A DNA stretch of 64,000 bases from positions 23,200,419-23,264,418 of the forward strand of contig NC_052480.1 in assembly GCF_009730915.1 (NCBI RefSeq). Reading direction: 5' to 3'. This stretch comes from Dioscorea cayenensis subsp. rotundata (lineage: Eukaryota; Streptophyta; Magnoliopsida; Dioscoreales; Dioscoreaceae). The position numbers and the translations under genes are program-made. Positions 11,553-24,596 of the stretch are shown piece after piece. Under the pieces are notes generated by a model. That model was given only the letters and a program-made list of their open reading frames with translations. It was not told where the DNA came from and ran no database searches. The first letter of the stretch is position 1; the number at the start of each line of letters is the position of its first letter.

Positions 11553-14500
11553 TCAAGCACGACCACCGGCTTTTCTTGCAGGTGGGCCGGAGTCTTCATC
11601 GTCGGACTGGACATCCCCGTACTGCCACATCTTCAGCCTCTCTTTCTTCGCTTTAGTTTGGAACTCTTCGAGATTATCAAGAGCCGACTGCCTTTCCTTT
11701 GTATCCCATCTCTTCCTTCTTTCTAGCCTTGCCAAACCTTCCTGCATATTAGAAAACCATTCTCATGTTAACAATCTCCAAAGATGTGACAAACAGCAAT
11801 ATAATGTATGTATGAACGGTTAAGGAGTAGATCGAACCTTTAGCATGGCAGCATTAATGCTAGATTCAGCTTCAACATCAACCAAAGTCACAATCAGAAC
11901 CGTTCCGGTTCCTTGTCCTTTCACCTTTCCTCCAGAAGTGTCCTTGTCCTCAACCATAGCTCTGAATTCCCTTGAAGTGTTTAGAGTACACTCACTGAAA
12001 TATTCTGCAGCTTCAAGACCGAAATCATCATCCAAATCTGGGACTTTTATGTATGCAAGACTGCAAAGCTGAGCCAACCCAGGTGCTGAAGAGACAGAGG
12101 GATCAAGAGGCCGTAAGCGACTGAATGGAACCACCTCCTGGTTCCCATAGTCAATATAGAAGACCTCAAATGCATCATTTGGAGACTCCACAGCCCCTCG
12201 TGGTGTGTTAACAATCTGTACGTGAGCATAAAAATTCCAATATCAAAACCAGAAGATCTTGTTCATATCAAAAACACATAAATGATTATAGTTGCCTAAT
12301 CAACATGAGCATAAGTATGAACTCCAATCACTGCAACTGTGTTCAAACATAAAGTAGATCAGACAAAGATTTTATATTGGCCTAGTTCGGGATTTCTTAA
12401 AGAGAAGTGGTCTTACTCTTCGATATCATCACTAATAAATATCTAGAAATACATAGAAAACCAAATACCACAAGAGAAGCTCAAGAAAACAGATGACTAT
12501 CAATACGACCATTATATAAGAGTTTGGAATCATGCATTAATGCTTTTTAAGTTTGGCCCAAAACAGATATGCCTCAGATTCAACTGAAATCGGAATTTAA
12601 TTTCTCAGATTCAACCTGATAGTGAAATGAATGGATGAACAGGAAAATTTAAGAATGATTGTAAAACCTCATCAATGATAAAAAGTGAAGTCTTAAAAAA
12701 AAAGGGTATTTTTAGTACCAAGGCTCTGTTCCACGAATTATCAAGACTGAACTGTGCAAGAACAATATCACCCTTTGCAGGTTTGAATGCACCAATCATT
12801 GGAGGTTCTTGCAGGTTCAGTGAAGCAAGCTGCTGTTGAATAGTAGCTATTTTTTGGTCATTTACAGTTTGAACATAGAATTTACCACCACCCAAGACTT
12901 CAGTGACAACAACCTGAATTCATATAGAAGAAAATAAGATATGGTCAATTGAACTATGAAGTGGGCAATTCAATAGTTGCTGTTTGACAGTACCTTGAGT
13001 ACTTCCTTTTGTTTTCCTTCAGATGTTGTGCCATTACCCACTTCATGCCCTTCAGTCTGATTCTCCCATATCTGGAAAATGAATAAAGTTTGAAGAGTTA
13101 AAAGCTAGCTTCTATGAAGCTTAAAAAATGCAAGTATATGCTCATTATGACCTACTTTCAGTTTCTGCCGTTTCGCTGATTCTTCAGCTCGACCAAGGAG
13201 GTTGGCATCTGCAATCTTGTCAGAACCAAATGAACTTTGGAGCCTTGCCAGTCCTGCTTCTAGGAGAGGCACAGCTGCGTTGGTCCTGGACTCCCACATG
13301 GAGCCCAGGAATGTCCCGGTCCGATCAACTGTTTCTATTTCCACCTGTGTAGAAAGTAAACATCAAATAAACTAAAAGAAAAATAAGGGAAAATACAAAG
13401 AATAAAGGCAAATTTAGCACCTCAACATTTCTCTGAAGTATTCTTCTTCTCATGAAAGCAATAGCTTCATCTGAAAAAGGCTCACCACGGCCAGGACACC
13501 TAACACCAGAAAATGAGAAGGCAATGCTGCATGTTTCCTTAGGAATAACCAATTTAAACCGATGGCCACTAAAGATGTGTTCGACAACAGCAGGAAGTCT
13601 TCTATTGCGTGCCAGGAATGGCAAGAATTCTTTGGCTTGTTTTGTTGGTGCCTGAAGAGACAATACATTGAAAATTGCATCAAATGAAAGAAAAAGAGCT
13701 TCAAAAAACAACAGAGTTGGTAAACTGATGATTGGTACCATTGTCAGATCTTTTATGTGCATAGGCGGCCGATCCTTTTTAGAATGTAACCCCTTCTTCC
13801 CATTGATAGCCCGTGTTTCAGCTGCCAATAGAGCATCATAGTGATTTGACCTTTCCTCGAAATCTCGGTGTCTAGTGACAGTGGCAAAGCCATAAGCAAC
13901 CATCAGTTCGGCAACATTTACTCCAGCTGATTGGCTAGGAGACGGAGATGGAAGTGTCTCAGCAGAATCGGCTTTTGTTGGAGATGTTACAAAGACAGAC
14001 CCAAAATCTAGTACTCTAGAATCATCTGCACCAGATGCAGCTACTGGATTTGGTGCATCCACTCCACCAACCTTCCTAGAATACTCCATTGATACATTCA
14101 CCTGAGAATATACAAACAATTGTAGCATGCAAAAATCTATCAACCTCAAAATTCATAGCAAAAGGAAACTGCAAAATCTAGTTTGTACCTGGCGCCCAAT
14201 AACACGTGAACGCAAGAAGTCCTTTGCTTCTCTAGCGAAAACCCGTTCGCGCAACTCCTCAGGCTTTAAGCCTTCTAAATTTTCATCTCGGCGACCCAAT
14301 CTAGGGGCCCTGATGCTTGAAAGGTTGACACGTCGTTCAGCAGAGGTAGCATCATCCACAACAATTACGCAATCTCCACTCACAACCTCCACCACCTACA
14401 GATAGCCAGAGACAGCAAAGTGCTGTATAAGTACTGATGGTCAACGGAGACATAAATTTCACTATAGAGAACCTACTTTTCCTGTGAAGTTTTGCCCATG

Positions 14501-16967
14501 GATAGCTTTAGAATTTGTCACCGCAGGAACAAAGTTTGTCCACATTCTCAACCGATTCTTTTTTGCCTGAAGTTCAGCATCCTTCAGTTTTTTTTTGGCA
14601 CTGCCTTCAAGCATATTCGCGCTCCACTCCACATACTTTGCTAAACCCTACACAATACAAGTGGACCTCCATTTCAGTTGAAATAACCATATTCTTATGG
14701 CTGTTAAGTTATAAGGACTGACTTAAAAAATTTCAAATGCAAAAAAGGAACTAAGACAATGGAATACAACACAAATGATGTAAATAAAAATAACATTCCC
14801 TGTGTCGGCAATATTTATTGCATCTTGGAAAGCTAGACTCAAAAATGCAATTTATTCCAACATAGCACTTTTCTTTTTTTACACATGAAAACAAACTTCA
14901 TTTATCAGAGAGCCCTGATAATATATCATCCCAGAGATAGAAACATACATTTTCCACGAGTTCCACAGCAAGGTCCTTTGCTGTATCACCATCAGGATAA
15001 TATACAGAGCCAATTAAGTTATTGAATTTATCCACACCTTCTAGAACAATCCTGACCTGAAAGGTCACAAGAGAATGAGGTGACTGACAGATAAAAAGAA
15101 TGATGAAAAAGCTAAAACTGGAATGCTTAAGGATGCGAAGGACTAACATCTCTGTTCAAGACACGAATTTCTGTAAAATGTTTTGCTTCCCTCCCGAATG
15201 CATCAGGAGCAATTTCGGTAGATGTAGCTGTGGAGGCAGACAGCCGCTGTGCTGATGTAAGTGATGGTGTGCCCTTAGCGGAAGTTTCTCCATTTGCATC
15301 CTCAGTAATTAATTCAGGATCCGGAATGGCTGCTACAGCAACCCTTCTTCCCATAGATGGAGACTGATATTACACAGGAAAAGATTTTCTTGGTATGGAT
15401 TCATGGAAAGGCTAATACTAAGGAAAAACGCTAGAACAAAACCAGAGGTATTACCTGAATTCCTGCGACAAAAACTTGAACATATTGAAACTCTGGGAGC
15501 AGGTATACACGGACAGTGCTGCCATCACGAACCTGCTCTACAATGGCTTGCATGGGTTTTCCCTTGTTTGCAGCCAAGAGTCCATTTGCATCAAAACTGC
15601 TGGCATCACCAATGGCTGATGGTGGTAGGTCTCTTACGGAAGCCTCAGAAGCACCAGCTGCCTACATTCCCAACAAATCATTAGAAAAAATAGTCACAAG
15701 ACCACTGATTTCTTTTCTCACTCTTCCCATCATTAGTAGTATTATACTTGATATGGTTATAGCAACCATAGAAGAGGTAGCCATCAGGTTCTATGGCTGA
15801 TTGCTACTTGAAACAGTATGGCTTGTAAAGCATTGTAAGGCCATACATCGATCACAATCAGGTCCTTGGATAACCAGGCAAAATAGTTGGCTCCACAGAA
15901 CTCATACAACAAAAATATACTAACCTTGCTCCAGCGGCCTACACCTTGTTGCTTAGCTTGCTCCTCAGCATGCTGCAAATCAGATAGGAAGGGGCTAACT
16001 TCGCCTTTCTGCTGTCCTTGCTCCCTAACCTGATCATGTTTGAGGAATGACACAAGTCAAAGATCAGTCGCATTTCCATGAACCAAAAAACAAAGTAAAC
16101 GGCATGAGCATTCTTCACTTACCCTTGCCCACCCCTCTGAAACAACCAGCGTTGCAACATTTTTGTCTCCAAGGAAAACAGAACCAAAATCTCGGCCAAT
16201 AGATGGAACAGTGTAATCTACTCTGAAGGTAACCTCCTATAAAATAAATCATACAGGACAATAATCACATATCTAGTTCAAAAAATAACATAATTATTGC
16301 AACACATGAAGAGGGCATGCTTCAAAATAGCAACCTTTCCTATGCAAAGCTTCCTTAAAAATTCACGGCTTTCCCATGCGAAGGGTTCATCAGCAATACC
16401 CCTACGAGCCTGCAAAGTGAAACACACAAGAACAAAACAAAAGTTAGTAATAAACCATTAGAATTATCTTCTGAGAAACAAAGTGTATCCAATTTGTCCA
16501 ACTATAAAACAAGCTTATATCTGTCTGCAACTAAGAGTCAAATCCATAAAAGGTTAGCCAGGATGACAGGTACATTGGCATTAGAAAAGAATTCATCCCA
16601 AAAAAACTGGTTGCACTACTACGGTGATTAATATCAAGAAATGTATGGAAAACAGCTATATTTCTAGCAACATTTGTGGTTTTAGTTATCTGCCTTATCA
16701 TCACATTCATTGAAGCATATTTTCCTCCGTAATCAAGCTCTAATAACAATTACCAACGAACTTTAACCTAACAATGGTAAAGAAGACATGATAAGCAACA
16801 ATTGGCTGAAACTATACCAGTCTAGGAGCAATTAGAGAAGATAAAGTGATGGACTTTTCAGGAGGGATCTCTGCTTTGGAGAGCGCCATGATAACCAAAC
16901 AATCCCCTGAAGGGACAGCCTTCACTTTTCCCTTCAGCCATCCTGACGACGCTGGTGCAGATGCCAT
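11553..16967 (-). CDS. TSN: Tudor-SN (Tudor staphylococcal nuclease, SND1/p100-type) protein
   Basis: Sixteen coding exons give 991 aa: 16818-16967, 16335-16409, 16123-16236, 15925-16029, 15455-15661, 15148-15363, 14949-15056, 14477-14647, 14189-14395, 13739-14101, 13421-13651, 13156-13344, 12994-13071, 12719-12913, 11838-12215, 11553-11741. All junctions are GT-AG and the lengths sum to 2976 nt. Four SNase-like OB folds (about residues 8-150, 190-345, 383-530, 585-710) are followed by a Tudor domain (EVFYIDYGNQE near 820) interleaved with a partial fifth SN fold. Length and order match plant TSN, an RNA-binding cytoplasmic protein of stress granules, mRNA stabilisation and stress tolerance (family knowledge). 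The start MASAPASSGWLKGKVKAV follows an acceptor at 16980, so the first intron lies in the 5'UTR. The gene appears intact. Confidence 0.95.
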
Positions 16968-17616
16968 ACTTGACAAAGCCTGCATCAATAGGACATTTTT
17001 CAATTTTCTGCTCCAAGTTCCCAACTTACACATCAAACAAGAGATCTCTTGAAGATTAAAATACAAGCATGTGATCCCATATATTGAAAAGTCGCACACA
17101 AGTTAAAAATTCAATTTTTGTTTTCCCTTTTTATTTGTCTAGATCAAAAGATCAGAATGCCGCAAGTAATGGATAAAAAAGAACCCTAATACCTCAATAA
17201 AAAAAAAAAAGCCTCTTTTCATAGATCTTTGAGAAAATTATTCAAACAATTCATCTGACATTGAACACACGAGATATCTCTGAAATTCAATCACCACAAA
17301 TCCAAATCAGAAAAAATCGCATAAATCTATCAATAATCAATTAAAAGTATCGGCAAAATCAAAACAAAATTATTTTTTTATAAGAAAAAAACAAAGAATA
17401 GATCGATCAACAAACTCATCCCGATTCATAAGAAAAAACCTAATAAAATATGAATCAAAACATAGTCAAAGACTATTCTAAAAAATTATTTCCCAAATTA
17501 AAACGCAGATCAACTGGATCAAAACAGATCTAGAGAGACAGCGACCTGAATCCGGATCTACAAACAAAGAAGCAAAATCCTGATCGGCAATAAATCAGAG
17601 GAGGGATCGAGAGAAC

Positions 17617-17680
17617 CTCCAATGGCGGAGCTCCTCGCCTCGGCCGCAGCAAAAGGGTCGTCTTTGAAGGCGAGATTGCG
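17617..17680 (-). other. TSN: Likely Tudor-SN 5'UTR exon and promoter
   Basis: On the complement, a GC-richer stretch ends in GCCATTGGAG|GTTCTC, a good donor at about 17615. It would splice to the acceptor before the ATG exon, giving a leader intron of about 635 bases. A weak TATA-like CATATATTGG lies just upstream (about 17683-17692). The borders are inferred. Confidence 0.5.
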
Positions 17681-17692
17681 ATCCAATATATG

Positions 17693-18052
17693 AAAAACTA
17701 GAGCTTGTGCCTGAACCTGATTTTCATTAATATTTTTTTTAATAACTTAAAATCTATTTATTAATTTACAAAATTACCCTTGTCACAACCATGCGTGCGT
17801 GAAAGATAGAACAAGATATTCTTGAAATCTTGCACTAAATCTCAAGGCAACTTTACCAAAATACCCCCTCACCGTCGCGTCACGGATCCTACATGGCATA
17901 AACCTATTGGGCTTTAGATGACCGGACATTGCCGTGTGGCCGGCCTTGTAAAAAATTAAATATCAAATGAACTTAAATTTTTAATTAAATTAGGATTTAT
18001 CTCTTTAATTTCTCTCTATTTGTATTTAATTAATTTCTTATTTATTTATTTA
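17693..18052. other. Short gap between Tudor-SN and the MULE
   Basis: The gap is AT-rich and ends in a TTTA/ATTT run at about 18035-18061, into which the MULE inserted. It would contain the Tudor-SN upstream promoter. No other gene was seen. Confidence 0.5.
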
Positions 18053-18247
18053 TTTATTTATGGGAAAATTACTGTTTACCCCTCGATAATTTCAAAACTT
18101 CCCAAACGTACTGTGAGTTTTGCATACCCTCGATAACCCTTCCTTTATTGTTTTCACTCCTTTTTACCCCTGCGTTATGAAATTCCATCATCGCTCTTAA
18201 ACCTTTGCATACATTTTTTTCATTCTTTTTTTGCATTCCTTTTTAGT

Positions 18248-18537
18248 ATGACTCATTTCTTAAACGTAGACTTTCATTTTTTTAAACAGAGAACTCATTT
18301 CTTAAACAGAGTTCATTTATTAAACGAGAGTTCATTTCTTAAACGTAAACCCTCATTTCTTAAACAAAAAAACTCATTTCTTAAACGAAAAACTCATTTT
18401 TTTAAACGAAACCTAATTTTTTTAAACATAAAACTCATTTTTTTAAACAAAAAAACATTAATATTTAAACGAGAAAAACAAATATTTACGTGATAAATTA
18501 ATCCTGGATATAAAACCAATTAATCTTGGCCACTCGT
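18248..18537. repeat. Left array of TTAAACAGAG/CTCATTT short repeats
   Basis: CTCATTTCTTAAACAGAGA-like units recur at roughly 18-25-base intervals with base changes (AAACGTAAA, AAACGAGAG, AAACAAAAA). The same motif fills the noncoding parts of the large MULE. Confidence 0.8.
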
Positions 18538-20557
18538 ACATATTTAAATAGAAACAACGATATTTAAGCACTTTTTTAAACGTAAACGCAATATATTAAA
18601 CAGAAACATCGATAGTTAAACAAAGACAAACAAGCATATAAACAGAGTGCTTATTTTTTAAACAGAGAGCTTATTTTTTAAACAAAGACCTCATTTTTTT
18701 AAACGAAACCCTCATTGAGTAGGGACATTGAGTATCTCATCGTCAGCGATCTCGCTGAACGCTGAGTCTCGAGCTCCGGATCCGGGCGAGCGATCTCGGC
18801 GGCTCGCTCGCAGGGGTCTTAAAGGAGAAATCTTTATCGGCGTTGGCGATCCGGTTGGCGACGTTCCTCGGCGGTCGGAGTGGTGAGGTCTTCGATGGCG
18901 ACGTCGGATAAGACGGGGTCGAACTCGAACGGAACCATTCTCGATCGCGGAGACCGCAACATGGATAGCAATAGGGTTAGGGTTAGGAATCATTCCGGGG
19001 TTTCGATCTATGGTGCCTAAGTCGCGATGGCGAGCGGAGGGAGGAAGCGGCGCCGATGAGCGCTCGATCTCGCCGCCTTCGCCTTCGCTCTTCATCGTCT
19101 TCCCCGTCGTCGACCTCATCTCTTTTCATCTTCTTCGCTCGCCGACCTCGGGGAAGACCGCATGCTCCTCGTCGTCGAGCGAAGGCATCGAAAGGTTGCA
19201 CTCAGACATATTTAAATAGAAACAACGATATTTAAGAACTTTTTTTAAACATAAACGCAATATATTAAACAGAAACATCGATAGTTAAACAAAGACAAAC
19301 AAGCATATAAACAGAGAACTCATTTCTTAAACAGAGAACTCATTTCTTAAACAGAGAGCTTATTTTTTTAAACAGAGACCCTCATTGAGTAGGGACATCG
19401 AGTATCTCATCGTCACGATCTCGCGAACGCTGAGTGCCGAGCTCCGGATCCGGGCGAGCGATCTCGAGGTGGCCTCGCTCGTGTGGGGTCTTAAAGGAGA
19501 AATCTTTTATCGGCGTTGGCGATCCGGTTGGCGACGTTCCTCGGCGGTCGGAGTGGTGAGGTCTTCGGTGGCGACGTCGGATAAGACGGGTTGAACTTGA
19601 ACGGAACCATTCTCGATCGCTGGAGACCGCAACATGGATAGCAATAGGGGTTAGGGTTAGGAATCATTCCGGGGTTTCGATCTATGGCGCCTAAGTCGCG
19701 TGACAGTGAACGGAGGGAGGAAGCGGCGCCCGACGTAGCGCTCGATCTCGCCCGCCTTCGCCTTCGCTCTTCATCGCCTTCCCCGTCGTCGACCCTCATC
19801 TCTTTTCATCTTCTTCGCCGTCGACCCTGGGAAGACCGCATGCTCCTCGTCGTCGAGCGAAGGCATCGAAAGGTTGCACTCAGTACATATTTAAATAGAA
19901 ACAACGATATTTAAGCACTTTTTTTAAATATAAACGCAATATATTAAAATGTAAAACATCGATAGTTAAACAAAGACAAACAAGCATATAAACAGAGAAC
20001 TCATTTCTTAAACAGAAAACTCATTTCTTAAACAGAGAGCATATTTTTTAAACGGAGACCTCATTAAGTAGGGACATTGAGTATCTCATCATCGCCGATC
20101 TCGCGCGAACGCTGAGTGCTCGAGCTCCGGGATCCGGGCGAGCGATCTCGGCGTGGCTCGCTCGTGTGGGGTCTTAAAGGAGAAATCTTTATCGGCGTTG
20201 GCGATCCGGCTGGCGACGTTCCTCGGCGGTCGGAGTGGTGAGGTCTTCGATGGCGACGCTCGGATAAGACGGGCTGAACTTGAACGGAACCATTCTCGAC
20301 TGCGGAGACCGCAACATGGATAGCAATAGCTTTAGGGTTAGGAATCATTCCGGGGTTTGGATCCATGGTGCCTAAGTTGGTGGCGAGTGAACGGAGGGAG
20401 GAAGCGGCGCCGATGAGCGCTCGATCTCGCCCGCCTTCGCCTTCGCCTTCATCGCCTTCCCCGCCGTCGACCTCATCTCTTTCATCTTCTTCGTCGTCGA
20501 CCTCGGGGAAGACCGCATGCTCCTCGTCGTCGAGCGAAGGCATCGAAAGGTTGCACC
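18538..20557. repeat. Three tandem units of about 670 bp inside the small MULE
   Basis: The units are 18538-19205, 19206-19884 and 19885-20557. Each starts ACATATTTAAATAGAAACAA and runs through TTTAAAC-rich DNA into a GC-rich 480-bp half ending GGCATCGAAAGGTTGCAC. The copies are highly similar, with small indels and substitutions. On the minus strand the GC-rich half is open over 172 codons in the third unit (20064-20582), with an acidic DDEEDERDEVDGG stretch and a Pro/Arg/Ser-rich tail. Units 1 and 2 break this frame by indels. The half looks like a captured first exon, of an unrecognised gene, that was then amplified. Confidence 0.8.
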
Positions 20558-20675
20558 TTTTTCTCTGAACTTGAAATCTCATTTTTCATGCAACGTGACT
20601 GTGATTGTGAGCCGCATGCTTTGTCTCACTAGCCCAGCCCAACTGCAATAAAGAGATTTTGGGGGTGATAAATAC

Positions 20676-20970
20676 ACCACAAAAAACTCATTTCTTAAAC
20701 AGAGACCTCATTTTTTTAAACAAAAACCTCATTTCTTAAACAGAAAACTCATTTCTTAAACAGAGACCTCATTTTTTTAAACAGAAACCTCATTTCTTAA
20801 ACAGAAAACTCATTCCTTAAACAGAAAGCTCAATTTTTTAAACAAAAAACTCATTTTTTTAAATAGAAAACTCATTTTTTAAACAGGAAACTCATTTTTT
20901 AAAGAGAACCTCATACCTCATATTTTAAATAGAAGCTTCATTTTCAAATAGAAACTCATTGCACCCAAGG
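20676..20970. repeat. Right array of TTAAACAGAG/CTCATTT short repeats
   Basis: About a dozen CTCATTTCTTAAACAGA(G/A)A-like units lie in tandem at roughly 20-23-base spacing, in the same orientation as the left array. The array ends shortly before the conserved right terminus of the element. Confidence 0.8.
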
Positions 20971-21223
20971 GCATTATAGTAAAACCCTGTCACACTTGCC
21001 ACAACTTCCCACGCAAGGGACAATTTCGTCCAAAAAATTCCAAATTAACTCTATCAATCACTATTAGATGTTTGGGGGGTTTAAAAAATCATTGTATTCA
21101 AAAGGAAGGGGTTTTTGAGGAGTGCAAAACTAACGGGGTGTTTTTGGCAATATTGCAAACTTACAAGGTGTTTTTGGCAATTTTCACTTTATTTATTTAT
21201 TATTATTATTTTTTAAGCATAGA

Positions 21224-22495
21224 TTTTTTTTTTAAAGGTGGATAAACCACTTACTATTATAAAAGAACAGTACAATATCCACGACCCAGGTCGAGCCGAC
21301 AACAAAGATCAAAGAAACACAAGCAACAAACCACTAGATGTGGTCACAAAAGAAACAACAGAGACAGGGAACACAAGATAACAAGAGGAACAACATCAGA
21401 AACAAGATAACAAGAGGATAAACAGCATCCTCAGAGACAAATGTCAGTGGTCCCTACTCTGCGCTCTGACCTTGCACCTCCTCAGCCTCCAACGTCCCTA
21501 AAGACTCCTCGGCCTGAGGTCCAAGGAACTCCAAGCTGCGACGGATGCAAGCCATAGAATCATCTATCTGACACTGAAGAGAACCAGAAGAGAAGCATAC
21601 GATCAATTTTCATAATAATATCATGCACATGACACACCTTGGCATTAAAAATGCAATCATTCCTAGCAAGCCAAACATTCCACACAAGTGCTTTCACCAC
21701 TAAGTCACACATAACCCTTAAAGGTGGTCGCACAGACGATCTCCACAAGCCCCAGATATGGAACATAGAATCAGGCTGATCAGGTATCCGCAGCAACCTA
21801 ATGAAGTAATCCCATATTGGTCGAACAAATGCACAATGGATGAACATGTGATCTACTGTCTCAACCCCAGAGTGGCACATGACACATGTAGCTGTGGGAA
21901 GCTTGTTGCACCGTCGCTTCTCAAGATTCTCCAGAGAGAGAACCTTATTCTTCCAAACCAACCAGTTGAACAAGTCAACCTTCCTAGGGCAGCAGCTACG
22001 CCAATAGAATCTTGCAATCGGACAACGTAAGCTCCCGCCCTAGATAAAATAATAAAAGGATTTCACCGAGAAAACCCCATTCCCAGAGAGCTTCCAATGA
22101 GCAGAATGCAACCCCGAGTTGATCTCCAGAAGAACGTGGTTCCGAAAAGCTGGCAAGCAAGTAAGTACTCCTTTCCAAAAGTAGGAGATATGACCCGAAA
22201 TCCTAGGGAGCAAATTCCATCTTGATATGTTATAATTGAACTAAATCACGTTAGATCCTAACCAACCTTCGTCCGTCATGAACTTACACCACCACTTCCC
22301 AAGCAACGCGCTTGATTGAAGGAGAACAAGTCCAAGATCCCCCAACCCCCTTGATCACGAGACCGACATAAGTTTTTCCAACATACCAACCTACAGGTTG
22401 GTTGGTCAATGTCCGGACCATACCACAGGAAATCCCTCCTAATCTGATCAATCTTCATAAGTAAATGGCAAGATGGCAAGAACATGGTGAATTTT
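21224..22495 (-). mobile_element. 5'-truncated L1-type LINE, 3' part of ORF2
   Basis: Poly(A) on the minus strand (T run at 21224-21233) is preceded by TGGTTTATCCACC, the usual plant LINE tail. The coding relic at 21560-21973 is a zf-RVT region (CVMCHSGVETVDHMFIHC, then WNVWLARNDCIFN). Further upstream, 22276-22490 carries an IDQIRRDFLWYG motif from the end of the RT region. The 5' end breaks off near 22495, consistent with truncated reverse transcription. Frames are interrupted. It lies 36 bases from the right end of the MULE. Confidence 0.8.
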
Positions 22496-24576
22496 TTAAT
22501 TATAAATGCTAAGAGTACATATTATATACTATGAGCAATAGTAAATTTCTTTGTTATAGTTTTATCTTTGTTTGTGTTTTTTTTTTTATTGTAGATTTTA
22601 GAATTAAAATAAATTGTTTTGTATTTCATAAGTTATTACTATTTAAATAAACTTAATCTCTTAATACTAAATGCAGAGCCGATAAAAACCCCAAAAATTT
22701 TGTAACATAAACAATTAGTCCTAAGATTCACTTAAAAAATTAGTTTTTGTTCGGTAAATTTGTGGAGTTACTTTATACTTATACTATAGTTGTGTGGGCT
22801 GCTTTTACAGGGTTTTTTTTTCACAAGAAAGTGGCTCAAACAATCTCTCAAACACATTTTATAGTAACTTTGAATCCTCTAATTTGAGTTATAATTTGGA
22901 ATATTTTATTTGTAAGAAATAATTACATCTTTAATTGCATCGGTTTCCACTTATGTTAGTTATAATTAAATTAAGCACACATTTATTTTATACATATCTA
23001 TGTTAGAAAACATTGCAAAATTGTGCAAAACAATCAAAATATGCGAAATCAAAATTGTGATATATCAACTAATTGATTTAATGAACATCTTAATTTAATT
23101 AATTTAAAGATTACCTTTGAATGTTTCAATTCCTTGGTTTTGATGTGTCAAACTTATTTCTCAGATTGTTCTAGACCTTCTAGCATCAAACAAAGATCTC
23201 ACGCCCAGAAAATAGAATTCATTCATCTAGGATTAGAAATTAGACTTATTTATAAAAACTTCATAAAACATGATAAAACATACTCCTATGTTGAAATTCT
23301 AATAGAAATACGAGTCATAAACCAATAAAAATAATTTTTGTCTTTAAGCCCTTATAATTTTGATTAGTTATTCGATTTTATTAAACTTTAATTAAAATTT
23401 AAACTTAAGACAAGACCCTAAATCAATATACAATTTCACTTTATTACATGAAATCAAATTATAAATTGACAATTTTGCACCTACACTCAAAATAAGATTT
23501 ATTCTCAATTCTTTTAAGCGTGATTCTCTAGGTTCGTCCTGATTGGCAGTAGGGGGATACAAAATGATGTGGGTGACACCTAGCCAACTCTCGTGCCCCT
23601 ATATCGTAGCCCAATCAAACATGAAAATCTTTTTGATAATGATTACCATATATGTATAAATCTTTCGTTCTTGTATCTTGAATGAGTAAGAGCCATGAAA
23701 ATTGTCAAACTCACTGAACTAGATCATATGCAAATAATCATAATAGAGTAGAATTATAAATCTACCATTTTGTGTCTCACATGATTAATTTAATTGTTTT
23801 AGTCAAGGTCTTCTAATCTCACCTATTGATGTTGCATAGGATACTAATTCATTTATTTTCAAAAGAAAAAATTCCTTCTTGGTGATCACTAAAAACTGTT
23901 GATTGCTTGACACAACCGCACTTCTAGATGGTTCTACCAAAAGATAAACTAATTAAGTGTAACTATTCTAGTAACCGACTAAACGTCACAAGCACATCAT
24001 AATCATGATACTTCATCTCTAAAGTCCACTCATATGATCATAATCAACAATCCCAATCATTGACAATAAAAAAGTAAAACTCATGTGATTGGATTATTTG
24101 CGAGTCATGTTCGAATACATCAATCTCATCGATGTATCAATGACATATGTTTCCGCTATTCCAGAATATTCAACAAGCATTATTCGTCAAAGTATATCTC
24201 ATAAAGAATAAAAAGTTTAACTTAATACACAAGGACTATAACATCTAAAACTAAATAATATGTCATCGTAAGATTTATATAAATATCAAAATAAATATTT
24301 AATAATAATAATAATAATACAAATGAAATGACCTAACATAAATGCCCTCGTTAGTATTCGAGAGTGTACTCCTAAGTTCCTAAAAATGTACAACCCTCAA
24401 GGAGAACAAAATGAAATTAAATAACTTCATCTCTACGTACAATTAAACGAAATCTTGATTTCCTCTTGTGCAACTACAACAACATTTTGAAACCTGATAA
24501 GTTATCAGGATGATCCACTCATGATAATTGTTTCCTTAATATTTTCATACTAACTTACATTATCAATTTTGTCAGA
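22496..24576. other. AT-rich intergenic DNA
   Basis: No gene or recognisable transposon was found. Short frames in this stretch show no family motif. An (AAT)n run lies at about 24300-24318. Confidence 0.5.
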
Positions 24577-24596
24577 CAACAGTAAACCCGTTCTCG

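Larger units (their letters stand above)
18062..21187. mobile_element. Non-autonomous Mutator-like element (3.1 kb) with 9-bp target duplication
   Basis: The left end is GGGAAAATTACTGTTTACCC and the right end, complemented, is GTGAAAATTGCCAAAAACAC. The flanks carry an identical 9-bp TTTATTTAT (18053-18061 and 21188-21196), although the left copy lies inside a TTTA-repeat tract. The left 120 bases resemble the left end of the 9.1-kb MULE at 32270, and the right 160 bases resemble its right end (for example GGGGTGTTTTTGGCAAT). No transposase is encoded. The interior has arrays of a TTAAACAGAGA-type motif and three tandem units with a GC-rich, gene-like part, so it looks like a Pack-MULE relative mobilised by the larger element. 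Confidence 0.85.

Noticed and set aside
18961-18990. AGGGTTAGGGTTAGGAAT in the small MULE resembling plant telomere repeats
   Set aside because: Only two or three GGTTAG units occur, the same place in each tandem copy, and the phase is not the plant TTTAGGG repeat. It more likely belongs to the captured coding DNA.
18550-20960. Short repeats with regular spacing resembling a CRISPR array
   Set aside because: This is plant nuclear DNA; the units are degenerate, spacers are not unique and no cas genes are present.
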